A stretch of 6,058 bases of DNA from Cyanobacteria bacterium HKST-UBA02 (GTDB taxonomy: Bacteria > Cyanobacteriota > Vampirovibrionia > Obscuribacterales > Obscuribacteraceae), in contig JAGQHH010000175.1 of NCBI GenBank assembly GCA_020431945.1, positions 1-6,058 of the forward strand, given 5' to 3'. Below the pieces are notes generated by a model, which had not been told where the DNA came from, did not search any database, and saw nothing but the letters and a program-made list of their open reading frames with translations. Positions 1-6,058 of the stretch are shown one piece after another (the stretch's first letter is position 1; each line of letters opens with the position of its first letter). The position numbers and the translations under genes are program-made.

Positions 1-2039
1 GCCGACTGTCTTTCTGCCGAGATAGGCAGATAGGGAATCCGGGCATCGAAATCAGCCATGTCGGTGCTTATTTTCGTGAAACTGAAATCGAACAGGGATG
101 GAATCGCGAAATCACCGCCGGCACCGGCGACGGAAGCATAGACCCGGATACTCGTTTGCCCGGCCGTGATGGCAATGGTGTTCTTTCCGCCCGGCACCAG
201 CCATGATACCGGTACCGGAACCGCCTGCCACTGCCGGAACCTGTCGGCATCGGTGCCCAGCACCCCGGAGAAGAGCTGATAAGAACGCATTGTCGTGCCG
301 GTCTCGCTGTATCTGTAGAGCGGCAGAGAAGCCTCTTGTACAGTTCGTCCATTCAGGCTCACTGTCGAGCCCGGAAGAGCTTCGGATGAATCGATCAGGA
401 TCAGGACTCGATCCGGGGTGCCCGCAGGAACCTCGGTCAGACGGACGAAGCGATGGCCAGCCGGTATCTCCAGGGCATACTCGCCGTCATTCACAAGCCC
501 CGCCGAATACAGAAATGGCACCGCCAGGATTGAGAAAGCGATGGCCAGCCTCCTGGCTCCTTTTGCCGCCCCCAGGGCAATGGCGACCATGAGATAGATG
601 AGCAGAGCCTTGAGAAGCACCGCCGCAGCAAGAGCGAGAGCGGGCTGCACACCCAGGCGGTTGAGACTGACATCGATACCCAGGGGCAGGACAATTGTCA
701 GGACTGCGGCAATACCAAGGGAGCCGAGAGCCAGGGTCCAGGGTTTGCGGCTCTGAGAGGCGGTCCAGAAAAAATAGACCGCCAGGATACAAAAAAGAGG
801 AATGGCGGTGAATCCATATCGAGGAATTGCCGAGAAAGCCATATAAGGCGAATGGGCTGCAATGAGAGCGAGAGCGGAAAAGCAAATGAGCCTGCTTTTG
901 CGATCGAGATTTTTAAAGCGCAGGAAAAATGACACTGCCCCGAGACAACCGAAGGTCAACAAGAAAGTGTGCCAGATGGCCTGGGTGGGAAGGGGCAAGC
1001 CAATTACTGCGAATCTATAATCGTTCCAGGGCACGGACCAGAGCCGCTCGAACTTACGAAAAGCCATGGCGGCATAGACATCGGGATTGGCGAGAACTCT
1101 GCCTTTGATCGTCCCCAATGCTTGCGGAAGAGTGAGGGCTTCGGTTTGCTCGGGCGGGTCCGGACAATCCCTGCCGTCGGTGCCCAGGTCAAAGCCCCGG
1201 AAAAGATTGTAAATCGGCTGACGCTGCGGCGAAAGATAGATCTTGCCAGTGGCGGTCCAGGTAAAAGCAAGCCAGGGCGCAAAAAGAATCGCCACCCCAA
1301 GGACAAAAGCAGCCAGCTTGAAACCCAGAGATCGCCTGTCTGAAAGAAGTGGCAGGAGTGCCATGAGAAGCATGCCCGGAGCCACCAGAGGCTTGAGCAG
1401 AACCGCCACAGCCAGAAGCAAGCCGAGCCCGAGATAACAGGCGATACCCTTGCTCCGTTCCTGGAACACGAGACAGGCAAGATAAAGAGCGCCGACCTCC
1501 ACGAGACAGGTAAGAGGCTCGGTGAGAAATTTGCTTGTCGATACCAGGGCCGCAGGATAAAGAGCCCAGAGCAATCCGCCCAGAATGCCGAAATGCACGC
1601 TTGCCGTAAGCCTCCGGCAAACTGCGTAGACCAGGACAGCGGTCAGACCGTGGATCAGAATCATGAGAAAGATCACCGGCTGCATTTGCGTGATATCTGG
1701 TCTAGCTCCGACAAGCGAATAAGCCGCCGATCCCAGTAAAGGCATCACCGGGCCATCGAGCATGATCGCGTCTTTTACTGCCTGGCACTGGGAAACCAGT
1801 CGGGAGGGGTCTTTCATGAGGTCAGCGAAGGCCGTCTGCACCGCGGCGGAAGACTCGACATAATGCCCGGAATCGAATAAGCCGGCGCTGCCCAGGCTGA
1901 ATCGGGAGAAGCTGACACTACCCGCCATCAGGAAAGCCAGAATGAAGATGAGAAAGGGAGCCGCCTTTTCCAGCCTGGAGCTTGCAGGCTTGTTTTGAGC
2001 CGGTTTCTCCACTCTTGCTGCAGAAACGGAAAGACTCAC
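1..2039 (-). CDS. Gene C: GT39/PMT_2-like GT-C membrane glycosyltransferase, paralogue of gene A (3' end outside window)
   Basis: From GTG 2039-2037 I read 679 codons without a stop to the left edge, so the C-terminus is missing. The GTG is preferred because it overlaps the stop of B (GTGA), has a good ribosome binding site, and gives a basic 27-residue head before helix 1. The next Met, residue 38, would cut that helix. About 13 helices are predicted (28-46, 121-141, 148-166, 173-192, 199-216, 219-232, 242-261, 351-374, 384-404, 409-426, 433-454, 465-490, 497-515), N-terminus inside and C-terminus outside. The first outer loop has FDSGHY (55-60), where GT39 enzymes carry an acidic motif. LDGPVMP (94-100) and FLTEPL (171-176) also fit GT39-type proteins. 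A large outer loop (262-350) ends in PWNDYR (337-342). Residues 516-679 begin a soluble domain shared with A. It probably transfers sugar from a polyprenyl-phosphate carrier; specificity is unknown. Confidence 0.88.
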   Translation of the reverse strand, partial: MSLSVSAARVEKPAQNKPASSRLEKAAPFLIFILAFLMAGSVSFSRFSLGSAGLFDSGHYVESSAAVQTAFADLMKDPSRLVSQCQAVKDAIMLDGPVMPLLGSAAYSLVGARPDITQMQPVIFLMILIHGLTAVLVYAVCRRLTASVHFGILGGLLWALYPAALVSTSKFLTEPLTCLVEVGALYLACLVFQERSKGIACYLGLGLLLAVAVLLKPLVAPGMLLMALLPLLSDRRSLGFKLAAFVLGVAILFAPWLAFTWTATGKIYLSPQRQPIYNLFRGFDLGTDGRDCPDPPEQTEALTLPQALGTIKGRVLANPDVYAAMAFRKFERLWSVPWNDYRFAVIGLPLPTQAIWHTFLLTFGCLGAVSFFLRFKNLDRKSRLICFSALALIAAHSPYMAFSAIPRYGFTAIPLFCILAVYFFWTASQSRKPWTLALGSLGIAAVLTIVLPLGIDVSLNRLGVQPALALAAAVLLKALLIYLMVAIALGAAKGARRLAIAFSILAVPFLYSAGLVNDGEYALEIPAGHRFVRLTEVPAGTPDRVLILIDSSEALPGSTVSLNGRTVQEASLPLYRYSETGTTMRSYQLFSGVLGTDADRFRQWQAVPVPVSWLVPGGKNTIAITAGQTSIRVYASVAGAGGDFAIPSLFDFSFTKISTDMADFDARIPYLPISAERQS
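30..1091 (-). other. Paralogous segment in gene C matching gene A positions 4917-6053
   Basis: This is the partner of the segment in gene A. It covers residues 317-670 of C: the end of the large outer loop with the PWNDYR motif, helices 8-13, and about 155 residues of the C-terminal extracytoplasmic domain. Unlike A, this copy has no cysteines in the C-terminal domain seen so far. Confidence 0.75.
2036..2039 (-). other. GTGA stop/start overlap between genes B and C
   Basis: On the minus strand the four bases GTGA contain both the start codon of C (GTG) and the stop codon of B (TGA). Such overlaps usually reflect coupled translation, by re-initiation or by ribosomes already loaded upstream, and keep the two proteins at related levels. 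Confidence 0.8.
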
Positions 2040-4396
2040 CGGTCTGCTCTCCCTATATTCTTGTTTGAAACCGAATACCAGCGCGGCTCACATCCGAATC
2101 CGACTACCTTGCCCGAAGCATCCAGGCCGAAAGCATGCACCTGGTGTTTGCCGGGCATTCCCAGAAGATTGCCGGGTACTTTTATTGTCCCTTTGCCGGC
2201 AGCGATAGTGATTGAGCGAAGCACAACCGGTCCCTGAGGCAGTTCGGCGGACGGCACCGGCAAGATGCCCTGGCCTGATTTCAAGATCACCACTTCGATC
2301 TTCTCGACTCCTTGCATATTGCGAGAATCGGCTTTCAGAATCAATTCTCGGCCGTTACCGACACCGAGCACCAGGTCATTGCCGAGCGCGGAGCCCTGCG
2401 AAAAGAGCGAGAGGGACGGGGACCAGTCAGAAGGTCTCAAACACTCGACGGCATAAGAGAATGCGCCCTCCCTGGCTTTACGATCGCGCAGAGCCAGGGA
2501 CTTCACGACGCCGTTTGCCAGCCAGCTCCGGCTGCGTCCCACAGGAAATACCAGACGATCTCCCATCACCGACGGTGGCGGACCCTGACTGTAGTCGATC
2601 CAGCTAGGCGGCTGATTCTCGGATTGAAAGAGTAGATCCAGGGATTGCGAGAGCTCCACCAGCTCGTCCCTGCCGGTCACCGGTCTACCGTCGAAATCTT
2701 TCACCAGAACAGACAGGCCAATCGTCTGAAAAGGATCGACTCGAAATTCCCGGAAAACCGGCTCCGCACTCCCCGTATTCAGCTCCGCACGAGGCAGAGC
2801 CTCTCCCCCCGGTCCGGGAAAAGACCAGGACTTATAGGAAGAGTCGGATTGATCCCACTTCAGAACCTTACTTACCCGCCCGGACCGGAGCAGATCACAG
2901 AGCATTTCCGGGGCGACGAAATCACGCTGACCGGGAACCGGAGACTCGAGCGTCTTTACCCGGTCGGCTAGTCTGGATGGGGAAACAGGAGGAGAAAGGA
3001 GGGTGGCAAGAAACTCCGGACGCCCTATCAAACCGGCCCCTTCGAAGTCCTGGGGAAGATCCAGCAAAAGAATCGGCTTCTCGACCGGGACACCGGCAGC
3101 CAGGCGGCTGAGAAGCTGGCGGGCATTCTCCACCTGCGCTCCGGCAAGCTCGTAAGAAACGAGATTGTGCCTGGCAGCCACCGCCCAGGTGACAGCCAAT
3201 ACCAGGGGCACGATCGCAATCGAAAAGCGGAACGGAGTCTTCATCCCTGGAGGAAGAGAAGCAATGGACAGAAGGATGCACAGAGGCACCGAACCCAGAT
3301 AGAAAAGACGGCTACCCACCAGATTCGGGAAGACATGCCAGATCTGGAAAGTCGGCAGGCATGCCACCACCATCCAGAGCCCCAGGAACAGACAAACAAG
3401 AGAAAGACTCGGTCTGATCACGAGCCTTACAGCAAGCGCCAGGAAGAGCACATACCAGCTGCACCGGGCCAGGGTAGTGAAAGCCTCGACAATCGGGCGA
3501 TGCTCGTTGACACCGTAGGCGATTTTAGCCAGGGTGGAACGGTCCATAAAATTGGCGATGCCTTGTTTTATGGCGGCCATACCGCTGCCGCCATAGCCTC
3601 CCACCACGGTTCCGATAGCCAGCGTGCGAAGCACTGCGAAGCCGCCCAGAACCATGAAAAAGGCACCGGCATAGAAAGCTCTCTGCTTGATCGAATCCGT
3701 TTTTCTCCAGGCAAGCGGTCCGCTGAGGAAAATCTCAGCAAGCACCACCGCCAGTGGCAATGTCACCGCCATCTCTTTGCAGGACAGCGCCGCAAGCTCC
3801 AGGGCGAGAGCCAGAATCAGAAGGGACATCGCCGCCCTGACGCCCTTGCGGAAATGGAAGTAAGCCAGCAGGGAAGCAAGATAGAAGAAAGTGCAATGCA
3901 CATCGACCCGTCCGATTATCCAGGCCACCGACTCCACATGCAGAGGGAAGCAAACGAAAAGAAGCATGGCTATCCAGGCGCATGTCCGCCTTCTTGTGAC
4001 CTCGAGAGCCAGGGCACCGGTGAGAAAGGCGCAGCCGGCAAAGACCAGGACATTGGTCAGGTGATAACCGAAGCTGGAAAAGCCGTAGAGAAGATAATCG
4101 AGACAGAAGGAGAGCGTGATTCCCGGGCGGAAGCTCGTGAGCGAATCGGTATCTCCGGTCCAGGTGCCGGTGAGAGACTTCCAGAGAAGACCGGTATCAC
4201 CGGTGGCGGCACGGTAGATATAGTCGATATGCTTGAAATCGTCCAGGAGAAATCCCGCTTTCAAGATCGGGTAATAGAGAATCAGGCTGGCGCCTACAGC
4301 CACCAGGGCAAGAGCAATCCACAGAAGAGGCGGATTAACGCCGACATCAACCGGTTTTTCTACTGCTTGCTCGGATTTTACAAGGACATTCGTCAT
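2036..4396 (-). CDS. Gene B: TMTC/GT39-like GT-C membrane glycosyltransferase with large C-terminal extracytoplasmic domain
   Basis: Complete, 786 aa, ATG at 4396-4394, TGA at 2038-2036. About 11 helices are predicted (24-46, 112-131, 138-152, 165-181, 188-204, 209-224, 240-262, 307-325, 330-350, 363-381, 391-408). Basic loops (RRR 135-137, 183-187, 231-239, 324-328) place the N-terminus inside and the C-terminus outside. Family signs in order are LLDDF (50-54) in the first outer loop, where GT-C enzymes carry acidic catalytic or metal-binding residues; FRP (89-91); YHLTNV (111-116); HVESVAW (153-159) with GRVDV (162-166); KEMAVTLPL (207-215); and SRLFYLGS (362-369). This series is typical of TMTC-like and related bacterial GT-C proteins, but no tetratricopeptide repeats follow. 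Residues 409-786 are instead a soluble, probably multi-domain beta-rich region that I do not recognise. A stops one base before its start, so translation is probably coupled. Glycosyl transfer from a lipid-linked sugar is inferred; donor and acceptor are unknown. Confidence 0.9.
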   Translation of the reverse strand: MTNVLVKSEQAVEKPVDVGVNPPLLWIALALVAVGASLILYYPILKAGFLLDDFKHIDYIYRAATGDTGLLWKSLTGTWTGDTDSLTSFRPGITLSFCLDYLLYGFSSFGYHLTNVLVFAGCAFLTGALALEVTRRRTCAWIAMLLFVCFPLHVESVAWIIGRVDVHCTFFYLASLLAYFHFRKGVRAAMSLLILALALELAALSCKEMAVTLPLAVVLAEIFLSGPLAWRKTDSIKQRAFYAGAFFMVLGGFAVLRTLAIGTVVGGYGGSGMAAIKQGIANFMDRSTLAKIAYGVNEHRPIVEAFTTLARCSWYVLFLALAVRLVIRPSLSLVCLFLGLWMVVACLPTFQIWHVFPNLVGSRLFYLGSVPLCILLSIASLPPGMKTPFRFSIAIVPLVLAVTWAVAARHNLVSYELAGAQVENARQLLSRLAAGVPVEKPILLLDLPQDFEGAGLIGRPEFLATLLSPPVSPSRLADRVKTLESPVPGQRDFVAPEMLCDLLRSGRVSKVLKWDQSDSSYKSWSFPGPGGEALPRAELNTGSAEPVFREFRVDPFQTIGLSVLVKDFDGRPVTGRDELVELSQSLDLLFQSENQPPSWIDYSQGPPPSVMGDRLVFPVGRSRSWLANGVVKSLALRDRKAREGAFSYAVECLRPSDWSPSLSLFSQGSALGNDLVLGVGNGRELILKADSRNMQGVEKIEVVILKSGQGILPVPSAELPQGPVVLRSITIAAGKGTIKVPGNLLGMPGKHQVHAFGLDASGKVVGFGCEPRWYSVSNKNIGRADR
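2048..2054 (-). promoter_or_regulatory. Ribosome binding site of gene C
   Basis: The minus strand reads AGGGAGA here. Its GGAG core (2052-2049) lies 9 nt before the GTG at 2039-2037. It sits inside the last codons of gene B. This site, with the GTGA overlap, is the main argument for a GTG start rather than a downstream ATG. Confidence 0.7.
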
Positions 4397-4400
4397 ATCA
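4394..4400 (-). other. TGA-T-ATG junction between genes A and B
   Basis: The minus strand reads TGATATG: stop of A, one base, start of B. The purine-rich stretch GGGGGAT lies about 18 nt upstream of the ATG, too far for a normal Shine-Dalgarno site, and only a weak GAG lies nearer, about 10 nt before the start. B therefore probably depends on ribosomes terminating on A. Base 4397 is the only non-coding base I see between genes in the window. Confidence 0.75.
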
Positions 4401-6058
4401 GTAAATCTCGTATCCCCCGCTTATTGGAGAAGCGCTTCCCTTGAGCTCCGACACATTCAGATCGAGCTTCTCGAAAACGATGTCCGTTGCAGGCTCTTCA
4501 CCGGCAGCGCTTATCTCGAGCTCGACATGCTGCTTCGAATCAAGAGCTTCAGGCAACATCACCGGGAAAGAGAAGGCAAAGCCACTGGTGCCGGGCTCGA
4601 GAGAAAGGCTGCTGGGCACCCAGGGCGACCGATAGTCGACCTTGCTGTCTCTCACCACTGCCTTGACTGTGACGGGCAACTCGAAAGGCTCGGAACGGCT
4701 CGACTTGACCAGCCCGGAAACAGTGAAGATCGAAACGGTAGAAAGACCTGCTCGGGAAGACATGGCGATCGGCAAATGTCCAGACAAGCGGCCAGCCAGC
4801 GGCCTCGCCGGTCCCAGCCTGGACCCTGACGGCGCCAGAAGCAACCTGAGGTTATAAGTGCCGGTCTGCAGACCCGGCTGTTGCGAGAGATCTCTGCTCT
4901 CGGAGACCAGACCGGGCACCGCATAGCGCTCGTCGAATCGAGGATCGCATAGCCCGTCTTTCTGCTCCACTCCATAGAGACACTTGTCCCAGGAGTAATG
5001 ACATAGTGACGGGATGATAGCCTGCTCTCGGCGCAGGATGTAGGAGCCAAAAAGACGAGCCTGGCTCTGCCCGGATCGTCTCACTATGTGGACTGTCAGC
5101 TTGCTCGCTCCGGTGACGCTCCCTACCGGCAGCTTGAAAGCGAACCACTGTCTAAGATCAGGCAGGCCCGCCCCGGCGGGATTGATAGCCTGACTGAAAA
5201 CAGACTCGAATTCCCTGTTCTCGCCTGCCTGGACAAAGGGCATCAGGGGCAGTGCCGGGCCATCGAGCCTCTTTTCGTTGACGAAGACATCCACGAGCTG
5301 ACCGGGCTCTTTCCAGCTCCGGCAATCCATGATCAGATAGCAGTCTCGCGAAGCGAGCTTCTGCCGGTCTATATGGGAGAGATCGATAACCTGGGTGATC
5401 GCCTGATTATGAGGTCCCAGGTCCACGGGCCATTCATGGGCGCGGCCGAAGGCTCGCACCGGCAGAATCGAAAGCACGAGAAAAACGAGAGCGAACATGA
5501 AGCCCAGCCGCGTCAGACCGCGGGTGCGGCTGTCAGGCTCGCACAGGGCCACGGCGGCGAGAAAGACCATGACACAGACGAGCTTGATGCCAAGTTCGAC
5601 AAAAAAGGCAGCCTGGAATGACGATATCACCGGGATTGCTCTGATATAGCCGATGAAATCTCCCTGCATCACGACAAAAAGCGCCCCCAGCAAAAGAACC
5701 ACGGGAGTCTGGCCTCGCCGCATCAGACGGCCGAGAAGATAGAGACCGGCAGCCGAGAATATCAGGACGGCGGGCATGGCTGTCACACCGTATCGACCCA
5801 GGGTGCTGAACATGAAATAGCCGGTATGCACCAGGACTACGCCCAGAGCCAGCACACGCCCCCGGGCGCTTCCCCGGGAGGCTCCCAGGCCCAGAGCCAA
5901 CCCGATGAGGGCGAGATAAAGAAGAGCCTGGTGGAAAATCACCTGCTGGCCGGCAGAAATACTGCCAATGGACTTTCTGAAATCATTCCAGGGAAATGCC
6001 AGTAGCCTGCAGGGCTTCTCGAGAGCCGTCAGCCCTATGTCCACAGGACGCTGCATTA
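4398..6058 (-). CDS. Gene A: GT-C-like membrane glycosyltransferase, C-terminal part (5' end outside window)
   Basis: The frame is open at the right edge and ends at TGA 4400-4398, giving 552 visible residues from the Met at 6056. That Met is almost certainly internal: residues 2-25 align with residues 317-340 of gene C, so about 315 N-terminal residues, including the expected catalytic first loop, lie outside. Six hydrophobic helices are visible (about 37-58, 68-88, 92-110, 117-131, 148-171, 184-200). The loops at 59-67, 110-115 and 172-183 are rich in Arg, which predicts a periplasmic C-terminus. Motifs are PWNDFR (22-27) and GRYGVTAMP (88-96). Residues 201-552 are soluble and look beta-rich, with five cysteines (239, 245, 352, 359, 370). 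The helical part resembles the end of GT39/PMT_2-type GT-C enzymes, which use polyprenyl-phosphate sugars. Substrate is unknown. Membrane location is well supported; enzyme activity is inferred. Confidence 0.85.
   Translation of the reverse strand, partial: MQRPVDIGLTALEKPCRLLAFPWNDFRKSIGSISAGQQVIFHQALLYLALIGLALGLGASRGSARGRVLALGVVLVHTGYFMFSTLGRYGVTAMPAVLIFSAAGLYLLGRLMRRGQTPVVLLLGALFVVMQGDFIGYIRAIPVISSFQAAFFVELGIKLVCVMVFLAAVALCEPDSRTRGLTRLGFMFALVFLVLSILPVRAFGRAHEWPVDLGPHNQAITQVIDLSHIDRQKLASRDCYLIMDCRSWKEPGQLVDVFVNEKRLDGPALPLMPFVQAGENREFESVFSQAINPAGAGLPDLRQWFAFKLPVGSVTGASKLTVHIVRRSGQSQARLFGSYILRREQAIIPSLCHYSWDKCLYGVEQKDGLCDPRFDERYAVPGLVSESRDLSQQPGLQTGTYNLRLLLAPSGSRLGPARPLAGRLSGHLPIAMSSRAGLSTVSIFTVSGLVKSSRSEPFELPVTVKAVVRDSKVDYRSPWVPSSLSLEPGTSGFAFSFPVMLPEALDSKQHVELEISAAGEEPATDIVFEKLDLNVSELKGSASPISGGYEIY
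4917..6053 (-). other. Paralogous segment in gene A matching gene C positions 30-1091
   Basis: Residues 2-380 of visible A align by eye with residues 317-670 of C, across six helices and the start of the C-terminal domain. Anchors, A versus C, are PWNDFR/PWNDYR, GRYGVTAMP/PRYGFTAIP, VFVNEKR/VSLNGRT, ALPLMPF/SLPLYRY, LRQWFAFKLPV/FRQWQAVPVPV and AIIPSL/FAIPSL. Similarity is at protein level only; I saw no long nucleotide identity, so the duplication is not recent. Confidence 0.75.

Noticed and set aside
969..1343. A 124-codon open frame on the plus strand, opposite gene C.
   Set aside because: It is in codon register with gene C and explained by codon avoidance there. Its product shows no recognisable features.
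487..1620. Several overlapping minus-strand open frames that could suggest a frameshifted or decayed gene.
   Set aside because: They are in other frames than the continuous 679-codon frame of gene C, which needs no frameshift and gives membrane helices and homology to gene A throughout.
2041..4396. Gene B as a full TMTC-type protein with tetratricopeptide repeats.
   Set aside because: The membrane part carries TMTC-like motifs, but the C-terminal half lacks the 34-residue helical repeat pattern and looks beta-rich, so only the membrane core is assigned to that group.
3167..4444. A 425-codon open frame on the plus strand, opposite gene B.
   Set aside because: It is in codon register with B, so it stays open simply because B avoids TTA, CTA and TCA codons in this stretch. 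Its product is very hydrophilic, without a recognisable domain, and it crosses the A/B junction. B has coherent helices and family motifs in the same DNA.
5088..5621. A 177-codon open frame on the plus strand, opposite gene A.
   Set aside because: It has the same codon-register relation to gene A and covers its last helices and the start of its soluble domain. No domain or convincing hydrophobic pattern is seen in its product.
5861..5878. Two CCCGGG hexamers 12 bp apart that could form a small hairpin or regulatory site.
   Set aside because: They lie inside gene A and encode the Arg/Gly-rich cytoplasmic loop between its first two visible helices. No U-tract or other terminator feature follows.
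6054..6056. ATG near the right edge as the true start of gene A.
   Set aside because: Homology to gene C begins in mid-protein at this point (C residue about 317), and the frame has no stop between this ATG and the edge. It is an internal Met of a truncated gene.

Overview
The window comes from a bacterial genome of moderately high GC (about 55-60% in three sample lines I counted by hand). It is almost fully coding, and every gene I can support reads on the minus strand. GTG use, a GTGA stop/start overlap and a 1-nt gene gap indicate a bacterial polycistronic operon. The predicted proteins are integral membrane proteins with large extracytoplasmic C-terminal domains. The phylum cannot be assigned from this sequence alone.

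Layout in transcription order (right to left). Gene A (6058 to 4398) is cut at its 5' end by the window edge. It shows the last six membrane helices and a 350-residue C-terminal domain of a GT-C-like protein. Gene B (4396 to 2036) is complete at 786 aa. It has 11 predicted helices with a TMTC/GT39-like signature and a C-terminal domain of about 375 residues. Gene C (2039 to beyond position 1) starts at a GTG overlapping the stop of B. It stays open for 679 codons to the left edge, with about 13 predicted helices and the start of a C-terminal domain. No promoter, terminator, RNA gene, mobile element or CRISPR array is visible, and the only non-coding base between genes is at 4397.

A and C are paralogues. 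They share a PWND(F/Y)R motif before the last six helices, an RYG(V/F)TA(M/I)P motif, and an alignable C-terminal domain. B belongs to a different GT-C branch and lies between them. In all three, loop charges follow the positive-inside rule and place the C-terminal domain in the periplasm or outside the membrane. The simplest reading is a translationally coupled set of polyprenyl-phosphate-sugar-dependent glycosyltransferases acting on a cell-surface glycan or glycoprotein. The sugar, the acceptor and the catalytic competence of each protein are not shown by the sequence.
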